Origin: Palsa-461 sp036844945
Lineage (GTDB): Bacteria; Actinomycetota; Acidimicrobiia; Acidimicrobiales; RAAP-2
Assembly (NCBI GenBank): GCA_036844945.1
Contig: DAIUEV010000010.1
Span: forward strand, 1 to 64,000
Direction of reading: 5' to 3'
Length of the DNA stretch: 64,000 bases
Shown here: piece after piece, positions 25,681-33,556 of the stretch
Position numbering within the stretch: position 1 is the first letter of the stretch
Layout: every line of letters begins with the position of its first letter
Notes under the pieces: generated by a model
Databases searched by the model: none
What the model was told of the DNA's origin: nothing
What the model saw: only the letters and a program-made list of their open reading frames with translations
Made by a program: the position numbers and the translations under genes

Positions 25681-27002
25681 CCCGGACCCCTCCGTCGCCT
25701 CCCGGGAGTGTCGGTCCCCTGAGCGGCCGGGTCGAGGGCCCCGTCGGGCCCCTCCCGGTACCAGGTGAACGAGAGCTCGCCGACCCTGACCTCGTCCCCG
25801 TCCCGGGCGCCCGCCCGGGCGAGGACCCGGTCCACCCCGAGCCGCCGGAGCCGGCCCAGCACGACGTCGAGGGCCTGGTCGTCGGTCAGGTCCGACAACG
25901 CGACGGCCCGCTCCGCCGAGCGCCCCACCAGCTCGAACACGCCGGGCCCGAGCCGCACCGCCTCCACCTGCTCGCCGAAGGGCCGGTGGACGACCACGGC
26001 GGGGCGGGCCGGCTGCTCGGCGGCGCGGGCGGTGTCGACGAGGACGGCCAGCCGGCCGACCAGCTCGCCCAGGCCGACCCCCGTCGCGGCCGAGATATCG
26101 AGGTCGGTCGACCCGGTGTCGGCCACCCGGTCGCCCACCAGGTCGGCCTTGGATCCGACGACGAGGCGGGGCCGGTCCAGGAGGTCGGGCTGGTAGCGAC
26201 CGAGCTCGGCCAGCAGGACCCGGAGCTGGGTGTCCGGGTCCACCCCGCCGCCGCCGGCCAGGTCGACCAGCACGAGCAGCACGCGCGCCCGCTCGACGTG
26301 CCGGAGGAACTCGTGACCGAGCCCCTTGCCCTCGGCGGCCCCTTCCACGAGGCCCGGGATGTCGGCCACCACGAAGTGGGAGTCGCCGCCCGGGATCGTC
26401 ACGACGCCGAGGTGCGGCTCGAGGGTGGTGAACGGGTAGTCGGCGACCTTCGGCTTCGCGGCCGAGATCGTCGAGATGAGGGTCGACTTGCCCACGTTCG
26501 GGAAGCCGACGATGGCGACGTCGGCCACCAGCTTGAGCTCGAGGGCCAGCCACCGCTCCTCGCCCCGCTCGCCCTGCTCGCCGAAGGAGGGGGCCCGTCG
26601 GCGGTTCGACAGGAACGTCGAGTTCCCGCGACCGCCCCGGCCACCCCGGGCCGCCAGCCACCGGTCGCCCTCGGCGGTGAGATCGCACAGCACCTCGCCG
26701 CCGCGGTCGCGGATGACGGTGCCGACCGGCAACGGGACCTCGAGGTCGGCCCCCGACGCGCCGGTCTTGCGCTTCGATGCGCCGTGGGCGCCGTCGCCGG
26801 CGCGCCGGTGGGGATGGTCGCGAAAGCCGATGAGCGAGGCCTGATTCCTGGAAGCGACGACCCAGACGTCGCCGCCGTCGCCGCCGCTCCCCCCGTCCGG
26901 CCCGCCCCGGTCCACGTGGGCCTCGCGCCGGAAGGACACGGCCCCGGCTCCGCCGTCTCCCGCCTTCGCGTGGAGCTGCGCCCCGTCGACGAACCCCGAC
27001 AT
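25677..27002 (-). CDS. obgE: GTPase ObgE/CgtA
   Basis: Essential GTPase for 50S assembly and stress control. The 441 residues contain the Gly-rich Obg fold (GDGGAGAVSFRREA, GGPDGGSGGDGGDV, ARGGRGGRGNSTF) at 1-160, and the G domain with G1 GFPNVGKST, the switch FTTLEPHLG, G3 VADIPGLVEGA, G4 VVGSKADL and G5 DISAATG. A C-terminal OCT domain (about 345-430) is present as in most actinobacteria. It begins 10 bp after a DtxR-like regulator gene and overlaps proB. Confidence 0.97.
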   Translation of the reverse strand: MSGFVDGAQLHAKAGDGGAGAVSFRREAHVDRGGPDGGSGGDGGDVWVVASRNQASLIGFRDHPHRRAGDGAHGASKRKTGASGADLEVPLPVGTVIRDRGGEVLCDLTAEGDRWLAARGGRGGRGNSTFLSNRRRAPSFGEQGERGEERWLALELKLVADVAIVGFPNVGKSTLISTISAAKPKVADYPFTTLEPHLGVVTIPGGDSHFVVADIPGLVEGAAEGKGLGHEFLRHVERARVLLVLVDLAGGGGVDPDTQLRVLLAELGRYQPDLLDRPRLVVGSKADLVGDRVADTGSTDLDISAATGVGLGELVGRLAVLVDTARAAEQPARPAVVVHRPFGEQVEAVRLGPGVFELVGRSAERAVALSDLTDDQALDVVLGRLRRLGVDRVLARAGARDGDEVRVGELSFTWYREGPDGALDPAAQGTDTPGRRRRGPG

Positions 27003-27012
27003 GGCCGGCCGC

Positions 27013-27681
27013 TCAGACGGCGGCGACGAAGAGGCGGCGCGAGAGGTCGGAGCCGAATGCGACGGTCGAGTCGCCGACCTCGAGCACGAGCGTCCCGTCG
27101 GGGGCGCGCGACGACACGAGCGCGGTCGCGCCGGGGATGAACCCGTGTTCGTCGAGGTAGACGAGCGAGCCCATGTCGATCTCGACGTCCTCGGAGATCC
27201 GCTCGAGGCGCACCGTGGTGCCGGTCTCGACGTCGGCGAGCGGCCGCTCGTCGACCGGGTCGGGTGATTCGGCCCCGGGGATCGGGTTGCCGTGGGGGCA
27301 GGTCGAGGGGTTGCCCAAGATCACCACCAGGCGCTCCTCCACGTCGTCGGAGATGACGTGCTCCCAGACGCCCGCCTCGACGTGGGCCTTGTGCCAGGGC
27401 AGGCCGAGCACGTCGACCAGGAACCGCTCGGCCAGCCGGTGCCGACGCACCACCTTGGCGGCCAGGGTGGCCCCCGGCTTGGTCAGCTCGACGACCCGCC
27501 CCTCGCGGCGGACGTACCCCTCGCCGGCCAGCCGGTCGAGCATCTCGGAGACCGACGGAGCGGAGCGGCCCAGCCGCTCGGCGATGCGCGCCTGGATGAC
27601 CGGGGTCCCCTCCTCGCGCAGCGAGTGGATGGTCTCGAGGTATTCCTCGAGGGGCGGGTGATAGCGCTCCTCCACACCCAC
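27013..27681 (-). CDS. DtxR/IdeR-like metal-responsive repressor with altered metal site
   Basis: Probable metal-dependent transcription regulator. The 222 residues have a winged-helix domain (EEYLETIHSLREEGTPVIQARIAERLGRSAPSVSEMLDRL), a dimerisation domain with H81, E85, H100, E107 and H108, and a C-terminal SH3/FeoA-like domain (about 150-222). By hand alignment to IdeR, the ancillary ligands His79, Glu83 and His98 are kept. In the primary site Met10 is replaced by Glu (E13) and Cys102 by Gly (G104), which matches neither classical DtxR nor MntR. Metal specificity is therefore uncertain. It is inserted between rpmA and obg in a ribosomal operon. Confidence 0.88.
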   Translation of the reverse strand: MGVEERYHPPLEEYLETIHSLREEGTPVIQARIAERLGRSAPSVSEMLDRLAGEGYVRREGRVVELTKPGATLAAKVVRRHRLAERFLVDVLGLPWHKAHVEAGVWEHVISDDVEERLVVILGNPSTCPHGNPIPGAESPDPVDERPLADVETGTTVRLERISEDVEIDMGSLVYLDEHGFIPGATALVSSRAPDGTLVLEVGDSTVAFGSDLSRRLFVAAV

Positions 27682-27712
27682 GATCCTACGGCCCCCCTGC
27701 CGGGGGACCCGC

Positions 27713-27967
27713 CTAGGAGTCGGCCAGGACGTCGACGAGCTTGCGGCCGCGACGCTGGCCGAACTTCACCACGCCGTCGCGCAGGGCGAACAGGGTGTCG
27801 TCGCCGCCCCGGCCCACCCCGGATCCCGGGTGCACCCGGGTCCCCCGCTGGCGCACGATGATCGAGCCGGCCGACACCGTGGTGCCGTCGAACACCTTCA
27901 CCCCCAGCCGCTGGGCATTGGAGTCCCGTCCGTTGCGGGTCGAGCCGCCACCCTTGGTCTTGGACAT
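27713..27967 (-). CDS. rpmA: 50S ribosomal protein L27
   Basis: Large-subunit protein near the peptidyl-transferase centre. The 84 residues have the typical N-terminus (SKTKGGGSTRNGRDSNAQRLGVKVFDG) and body (AGSIIVRQRGTRVHPGSGVGRGGDDTLFAL). The N-terminal tail starts directly with SKTKGGG, so no Prp-type cleavage leader is present. It follows rplU by 8 bp and precedes the DtxR-like gene by 31 bp. Confidence 0.97.
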   Translation of the reverse strand: MSKTKGGGSTRNGRDSNAQRLGVKVFDGTTVSAGSIIVRQRGTRVHPGSGVGRGGDDTLFALRDGVVKFGQRRGRKLVDVLADS

Positions 27968-27975
27968 CTGGGCTC

Positions 27976-28344
27976 CTACTCGGCCGTCGCCGCAGCCTTG
28001 GCCCGGCTGCGACGGGGGGCGGCCTTCTTGGCGGTCGTCCCCGGGATGGATTGGATCTCGATGATGGTCAGGCGCTGGCGGTGGCCCCAACGGCGGCGCT
28101 GGTTGCTCTTCGACTTGTAGGTCCCGGCCCGGATCTTGGGCCCAAGGCCCTCGGCCACCACCTGGGCCCGGACGGTCGCCCCGGCCAGCTGCTCGGGCGT
28201 GGCCAGCACGGTGTCGCCGTCGACGATGAGCACCGCCTCGAGCTCGACCTGGCCGCCGATCGGCGCGTCGAGCAGCTCGACGGCCACCCGCTGGCCCTCG
28301 CTCACCCGTTCCTGCTTGCCCCCGGTGCGGACGACCGCGTACAT
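27976..28344 (-). CDS. rplU: 50S ribosomal protein L21
   Basis: Large-subunit protein. Residues 1-102 are canonical (MYAVVRTGGKQERVSEGQRV, RAGTYKSKSNQRRRWGHRQRLTIIEI). A basic Ala/Lys/Arg tail of about 20 residues follows (IPGTTAKKAAPRRSRAKAAATAE-like composition). A TAACAT element lies nine bases before the ATG on the minus strand (28354-28359), so the transcript may be almost leaderless. First gene of the rplU-rpmA-dtxR-obg-proB unit, divergent from the P-loop gene. Confidence 0.97.
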   Translation of the reverse strand: MYAVVRTGGKQERVSEGQRVAVELLDAPIGGQVELEAVLIVDGDTVLATPEQLAGATVRAQVVAEGLGPKIRAGTYKSKSNQRRRWGHRQRLTIIEIQSIPGTTAKKAAPRRSRAKAAATAE

Positions 28345-28400
28345 GAACTGAGAATGTTACCCGAGGCCGGGTGACCCCCGGCCCGAGGGAGGATCCAGCC

Positions 28401-29183
28401 GTGGGCGATGCGCTGTGCATCGGGGGGGCGCCGGGCAGCGGGAAGACGACCGTGGCGACCCGCCTGGCCCGACGCCACGGGCTGCGCCTCTACTGCGCCG
28501 ACACCCGCACGTGGGACCACCTCGACCGGGCGATCGCGTCGGGGGTGGCGGCGGCGGCCCGCTGGGAGGCGATGGACCCCGAGGAACGCTGGGAGCACGC
28601 CAGCCCCGAGGAGATGCTCGAGATGACCTTCCTCGACGAGCGAGGCTCGATGGTGCGCGCCGACCTCGACGGCCTGCCGGCGTCCCCGCTCGTCGTCGCC
28701 GAGGGGGTCGCGGTGCCGGCCGATGCCGCGCCCGTGGCCCTCTGGCTGGTCCCGACCGCCGAGTTCCAGGACGCCCGGCTTCGCGACGCGGGGGTGTCGC
28801 CAGGGCAGAGGACCCTCTACCGGCTGCTGCGCGAGGTGAAGGCGCGCGAGGCCGCCGAGCACGGGGTCCCCGTCCTCACGATCGACGGGAGCCTCGGCAT
28901 CGACGAGGTGGTCGGGCTGGTCGAGGCGCGGTTCGCCGACGCCCTCGCCGCCGGACCGAGGGCGTCCGGGCCGGCGGAGCGTGCGGCGCTGCTGCGGGAG
29001 GCCAACCTGGAGGTGGTGGCGCAGGTGCGCGGCTACTTCGCCAGGCCCTGGGCCCGCGGCGACGCCGAGACGACCGGGCGCGCGTTCGGGTGCGAGTGCG
29101 GCGACCCGGCCTGCACCGCCGAGGTCACCGCGACGCTCGCCCGGGCGTCACGTGCCCCGGTGCGCGCACCCGGACACGGCTGA
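28401..29183 (+). CDS. P-loop ATP-binding protein with C-terminal cysteine cluster
   Basis: A 260-residue protein with Walker A GGAPGSGKTTVATRLARRHG near the start, resembling small kinases of the shikimate/adenylate-kinase type (LRLYCADTRTWDHL, LVVAEGVAVPAD, VLTIDGS). Residues ~190-255 form a separate helical region ending in FGCECGDPACTAEV, a CxCxxxxxC cluster that could bind zinc or iron. I do not know the substrate. The GTG at 28401 is chosen because a GGAGG lies eight bases upstream; a GTG 30 bases earlier has no such site. It is a single gene divergent from rplU and convergent with rng. Confidence 0.75.
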   Translation: MGDALCIGGAPGSGKTTVATRLARRHGLRLYCADTRTWDHLDRAIASGVAAAARWEAMDPEERWEHASPEEMLEMTFLDERGSMVRADLDGLPASPLVVAEGVAVPADAAPVALWLVPTAEFQDARLRDAGVSPGQRTLYRLLREVKAREAAEHGVPVLTIDGSLGIDEVVGLVEARFADALAAGPRASGPAERAALLREANLEVVAQVRGYFARPWARGDAETTGRAFGCECGDPACTAEVTATLARASRAPVRAPGHG

Positions 29184-29190
29184 GCGGGGC

Positions 29191-30792
29191 CTACAACGCG
29201 GCAGTGTCGAGGACGATCCCGCGCCCGCTGCAGATCTCACAGGTGGTCGACAGCGACTCGATCAGACCCTCCGAGATGCGCTTGCGGGTCATCTCGACGA
29301 GGCCGAGCTCGGAGATGTCGCCGACCTGGGTGCGGGTCTTGTCCCGGGCGAGGGCGGTCCGGAGCGCAGAGCCGACCTTGTCGCGGTTCTCCCGGATCTC
29401 CATGTCGATGAAGTCGATGACGATGATCCCGCCGATGTCGCGCAGCCGGAGCTGTCGGGCGACCTCCTCGGCCGCCTCCAGGTTGTTGCGGTAGACGGTC
29501 TCTTCGAGGTTGGTCTTGCCGACGTTCTTCCCGGTGTTGACGTCGATCACGGTGAGCGCCTCGGTGCGCTCGATGATGAGCGAGCCCCCCGAGGGCAGCC
29601 AGACCTTGCGGTCGAGCGCTTTGTGGAGCTGCTCGTGCACGTGGTAGCGCTCGAAGAGCGGGAGCGGCTCGATCTCGGTGTCGTACAGCTCCACCCGCTC
29701 GGCAAGCTCGGGGCTCACCGACGCCACGTACCGCCGCACCTGCTCGTAGAGGGCGGGGTCGTCGATGATCACCGCCCGGTACTCCGTGTTGAGCTCCTCG
29801 CGCAGCAGCCGCACCGCCAGGTCGGGCTCCCGATAGAGGAGGCGGGGCTGGTCGGAGCGGGACGCCTCGGCCTCGATGGCGGTCCACTGCTCGAGCAGCG
29901 TCGCCACGTCGCGAGCGAGCTCGTCGGCGGTCGCGCCCTCGGCGGCGGTACGCACGATGAGCCCGTGGCCGGCCGGCCGGACGTCGTCGATGATCCGCCG
30001 GAGACGCCGGCGCTCGTTGTCCCCGAGGCGCTTCGAGATCCCGAAGGTGCCGCTGTTCGGGACGAGCACGGCGAAGCGTCCCGGGAGGGAGACCTCCTGG
30101 GTCAGCCGGGCTCCCTTGGCCCCGATCGGGTTCTTCGTGACCTGGCAGAGGATCGTCTGGCCCGGGCGGAGCACGTCTTCGATGCGCGGCTGCTCCTTGG
30201 CCGTGGACGACTCGATGTCGTCACGGTCGTAGCGGACGTCGCCCCGGTAGAGGACGGCGTTCTTCGGGATCCCGATGTCGATGAACGCCGCCTCCATGCC
30301 CGGGAGCACGTTCTGGACCCGCCCCCAGTAGATGTTCCCGTCGATCTGGGTCGTCTCGTCCGAGCCGCGTGCGACGTAGTGCTCGACCAGCGAGCGCCCC
30401 TCGAGCATGGCGATCTGGGTGAGCTCGGGCTGGACGTGCACGCACATGAAGTACCGCCCGACCGACCGGCCGCGCGAGGACCGGCCTCCCCGGCGCCTCG
30501 AACGGGAACGCTTCGGCGCGGCCTCGTCGCCGTCCGCGGGCACCTCGCCACCGACCACCGCGGCGGGCGGCTGCGGCGGGGGGGCACCGTTTGCCACCGG
30601 CCCGCCGACGACCGGGCGGGGCACCGGGCGCGGCGGCGCGGGGCGGGTGTCGCCGATACGAGGCCGCGGCGGCCCGGGGGCCGCGTCGGCTTCAGGCGGC
30701 GGGGCCGCCCCGTTGGTTTCGGGTTCCCCGCGCGGGGGATCGTCCATCCCGGCGTTCCCTGGTGCGGGGACGCCGGCCATCGAATCGGTCAT
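29191..30792 (-). CDS. rng: Ribonuclease E/G family endoribonuclease
   Basis: Single-strand-specific endoribonuclease for rRNA/mRNA processing. The 533 residues have a Pro/Arg-rich N-terminal lead (1-110) and then the catalytic core: S1-like domain (IYWGRVQNVLPGMEAAFIDIG), 5' sensor and DNase-I-like domain with LTVIDVNTGKNVGKTNLEETV and IIVIDFIDMEIRENRDKV (the catalytic aspartates). The Zn-link Cys pair CEICSGRG is near the end. There is no long C-terminal degradosome scaffold. It lies between the radical-SAM pair and rplU, the usual actinobacterial position. Confidence 0.93.
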   Translation of the reverse strand: MTDSMAGVPAPGNAGMDDPPRGEPETNGAAPPPEADAAPGPPRPRIGDTRPAPPRPVPRPVVGGPVANGAPPPQPPAAVVGGEVPADGDEAAPKRSRSRRRGGRSSRGRSVGRYFMCVHVQPELTQIAMLEGRSLVEHYVARGSDETTQIDGNIYWGRVQNVLPGMEAAFIDIGIPKNAVLYRGDVRYDRDDIESSTAKEQPRIEDVLRPGQTILCQVTKNPIGAKGARLTQEVSLPGRFAVLVPNSGTFGISKRLGDNERRRLRRIIDDVRPAGHGLIVRTAAEGATADELARDVATLLEQWTAIEAEASRSDQPRLLYREPDLAVRLLREELNTEYRAVIIDDPALYEQVRRYVASVSPELAERVELYDTEIEPLPLFERYHVHEQLHKALDRKVWLPSGGSLIIERTEALTVIDVNTGKNVGKTNLEETVYRNNLEAAEEVARQLRLRDIGGIIVIDFIDMEIRENRDKVGSALRTALARDKTRTQVGDISELGLVEMTRKRISEGLIESLSTTCEICSGRGIVLDTAAL

Positions 30793-30816
30793 GAGGGAAG
30801 ACCCTCCTCGAGATGC

Positions 30817-31575
30817 TCACGACGCACGCTCCATCGCGTGCGGAGCGATGAGGGCGAGGACGCGGTCGTCGGCCACAAGCGGCTCGCGGCGTGCGCCTTC
30901 ATGCTCTATCCACTGTTGCGTTCTGCGGGCTAAGGCCAGCACCAGATCGGTGCCGAGCGCCTCGACCAGCTCCCGGGGGCGGACGCCCCTCGGGCGGGTG
31001 GCCACATCAGCCCGAAGCCGTACGGACGTCTCGCCCGGGGTTTCCACCCCGTTCAGCGACGACAGCACGAGCGTCCGGACCGAGGGACGGAGGTCGTCGT
31101 CGTGTTGACGACCCTTGCGCTCACGCTGCACCGAAACGCTCGGAGCGTCGAGCAGCTGCTCGACCCTCCTTGCCAGTTCCGATGCCGTCACGTTGCGCAC
31201 CTCCAGATCCCAGGAACACGATGTTACTTCTTGCTGCAGCGAACCGGCATCACTCGGGACGGTCGCCAGCGCCAGCACGTCGATTCCCTCCGGAAGCGCG
31301 GCGGTCAGCTCGGCGGCGAGGACGCCCAGGTCGGCAGGCAATTCCGACCCGTCGGCGGGGACAAGGCTCACGTCGAGGTACTCGGCCAGGGACTCCGCCC
31401 CGGTCGGGAGGGCCAGGCCGAAGGCCAGCAGGGGCCGCGGGTTGAAACCCTGGGAGCGGGCCACCGGGAGGCCGCTCCGGCGCAACGCCCGCTCCCACAT
31501 CCGGGCCACGTCGCGGTGGCTCGTGAAGCGGATCTTCCCGACCTTGGAGAAGCGGATGCGAAGGCGCGTCGCCAT
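30817..31575 (-). CDS. TIGR03936 / DUF2344 radical-SAM-linked protein
   Basis: A 252-residue protein of the DUF2344 family, whose members are encoded beside or fused to the TIGR03960 radical SAM enzyme. Seen: MATRLRIRFSKVGKIRFTSHRDVARMWERALRRSGLPVARSQGFNPRP and FGLALPTGAESLAEYLD, the family's typical N-terminus. The function is not established; a role in tRNA/RNA modification has been suggested because of the rng neighbourhood. The ATG shares one base with the stop of the radical SAM gene (TGATG), so the two are translationally coupled. Confidence 0.92.
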   Translation of the reverse strand: MATRLRIRFSKVGKIRFTSHRDVARMWERALRRSGLPVARSQGFNPRPLLAFGLALPTGAESLAEYLDVSLVPADGSELPADLGVLAAELTAALPEGIDVLALATVPSDAGSLQQEVTSCSWDLEVRNVTASELARRVEQLLDAPSVSVQRERKGRQHDDDLRPSVRTLVLSSLNGVETPGETSVRLRADVATRPRGVRPRELVEALGTDLVLALARRTQQWIEHEGARREPLVADDRVLALIAPHAMERAS

Positions 31576-33518
31576 CAGCGCGCCCCGGCGGCCGTGACGA
31601 AGCGGACCGGGATGCGCTCCCCGCTTCCCAGGTCCTGGCCGGTCCCCTGACTCCCGCCGGCGGGAGGCACGCCGGACGCGACCACGTGCTCGAGCCCGGC
31701 GTCGGTGCAGGCGCCGCAGTCGTAACAGGGCGTCCACCGGCAGTCCTCGACCGCCACCGAGTCGAGTGCGTCCCGCCAGTCCGACCACAGAAAGTCGCGG
31801 TGCAGGCCGGCCGACAGGTGGTCCCAGGGCAGGACCTCGGCCTCGTCCCGGTCGCGGTATACGAGCTCCGCGAGCGACAGCCCCTCGGCGGCGAGCGCCT
31901 CTTCCCACATCGACAGGTCGAAGCGCTCGGACCACTCCTGGAACGTGCCGCCCGCCCGCCACACCCGCTCGATCACGGCTCCGAGGCGCCGGTCCCCCCG
32001 GGAAGCGAGTCCCTCGACCACCGTGGCCTCCGGGTCGTGCCAGCGCAGCGTGAGGCCGCGCGTGGTCCTGCAGGCGTCCTTCAAGAGATGCACCTTGCGA
32101 CGGAGCTCGTCGACGGTGTCCTGGCCGAACCACTGGAACGGGGTCTGGGGCTTCGGGACGAATCCCCCGACCGAAGCCACCACCGTGGGGCCGCGGTGGT
32201 GGTGGCGGCCGATCTCGACGCATCGGCGCCCGAGCTCTGCGATCCCGAGCACATCCTCGTCTCGTTCGGTCGGCAGTCCGATGAGGAAGTACAGCTTCAC
32301 GCGGCGCCAACCGTTGGAGAACGCCGCATCGACCGCGCCGTAGAGGTCCTCCTCGGTGATGAGCTTGTTGATCACCCGCCGCATCCGCCAGGTGCCCCCT
32401 TCGGGGGCGAACGTGAGACCAGTGCGGCGGGCCCGCGCGATCTGCGTGGCGGTCGCAACCGTGAAGGCGTCGACCCGCAGGCTCGGGAGGCTCACCGAAA
32501 CCTGCTGGTCCCCGCACTCCCCGCCCACCACCGCCCGGACCGTGTCCTCGATCGAGGAGAAGTCCGCCGTCGACAGCGAGGTGAGGGCGACCTCGTCGTA
32601 GCCCGTCCGCTCGAGGCCGGCCCGGATCATGGCCCGGACCTGGCCGGCCGGGCGCTCCCGGACCGGCCGGGTGATCATCCCAGCCTGGCAGAACCGGCAG
32701 CCCCGGGTGCAGCCGCGGAACACCTCGACGTTGAGGCGGTCGTGGACCACCTCGGTGAGCGGGACGAGCTGGTGCTTCGGATACGGCCACTCGGCCAGGT
32801 CCGCGATCGTCCGCTTCACCACCTCGGGCGGGGCCCCGCCCACCGGCGCGGCCCGAGCCACCTGGCGGGGCCCGTCGAACGCCACCTCATAGAGCGCGGC
32901 GACATAGACGCCCTCGACGGTCGCCAGACGCTCGAGGAGCTGGGGTCGCGATCGCGCCCCGGCCTCCCTCCACGCCGCGACGACATCGTTGACCTCGCCG
33001 ACCACCTCCTCGCCGTCGCCGAGGACGAAGGCGTCCACGAAGTCGGCGAGCGGCTCGGGGTTGAAGGCGCAGTGACCGCCCGCCACCACCAGCGGATCGT
33101 CGGCGGTGCGTTCGGCGGACCGTACCGCCACACCGGCCAGGTCGATGAGGTTGAGGACGTTCGTGTAGACGAGCTCGGCCGACAGGTTGAACGCGAGCAC
33201 GTCGAAGGCCCGAGCGGGCAGGTGGTTCTCGACCGAGAACAGCGGGACCCCCGCTTCCCGCATGGCCGCCTCCATGTCGAGCCACGGGGCATACGTCCGC
33301 TCGGCGAGCGCGTCCGGGCGCTCGTTCAACAGCTCGTAGAGGATCTGGAGGCCCTGGTTGGGCAGCCCGATCTCGTAGGTGTCGGGATAGATGAGCAGCC
33401 ACGCCACCCGGGCGGGGGTGTGCTCCGGACGGAGGGCACCCTGCTCACCGCCGATGTAGCGGGCCGGCTTGGCGACGCCCTCGAGCAGCGGTTCGATGCG
33501 CGGCCAGAGCGTCTCCAC
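31575..33518 (-). CDS. TIGR03960-family B12-binding-like radical SAM protein
   Basis: A 647-residue protein. An N-terminal Rossmann-like region resembles the cobalamin-binding domain of B12-type radical SAM enzymes (WLLIYPDTYEIGLPNQGLQILYELLN). A radical SAM domain follows with the cluster motif CTRGCRFCQAG (CxxxCxxC) and GLTFAPEGGTWRMRRVINK. The C-terminal part has a Cys pair CYDCGACTDAG (about 610-620). The family is conserved between the mre/pbp2 genes and rng/rplU, yet its substrate is unknown. It is coupled to the DUF2344 gene and begins 38 bp after pbp2. Confidence 0.93.
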   Translation of the reverse strand: METLWPRIEPLLEGVAKPARYIGGEQGALRPEHTPARVAWLLIYPDTYEIGLPNQGLQILYELLNERPDALAERTYAPWLDMEAAMREAGVPLFSVENHLPARAFDVLAFNLSAELVYTNVLNLIDLAGVAVRSAERTADDPLVVAGGHCAFNPEPLADFVDAFVLGDGEEVVGEVNDVVAAWREAGARSRPQLLERLATVEGVYVAALYEVAFDGPRQVARAAPVGGAPPEVVKRTIADLAEWPYPKHQLVPLTEVVHDRLNVEVFRGCTRGCRFCQAGMITRPVRERPAGQVRAMIRAGLERTGYDEVALTSLSTADFSSIEDTVRAVVGGECGDQQVSVSLPSLRVDAFTVATATQIARARRTGLTFAPEGGTWRMRRVINKLITEEDLYGAVDAAFSNGWRRVKLYFLIGLPTERDEDVLGIAELGRRCVEIGRHHHRGPTVVASVGGFVPKPQTPFQWFGQDTVDELRRKVHLLKDACRTTRGLTLRWHDPEATVVEGLASRGDRRLGAVIERVWRAGGTFQEWSERFDLSMWEEALAAEGLSLAELVYRDRDEAEVLPWDHLSAGLHRDFLWSDWRDALDSVAVEDCRWTPCYDCGACTDAGLEHVVASGVPPAGGSQGTGQDLGSGERIPVRFVTAAGAR

Positions 33519-33556
33519 GGAGCGGCCAGTCTAGGTCCGAGAGCCTTTGAGGCCCC

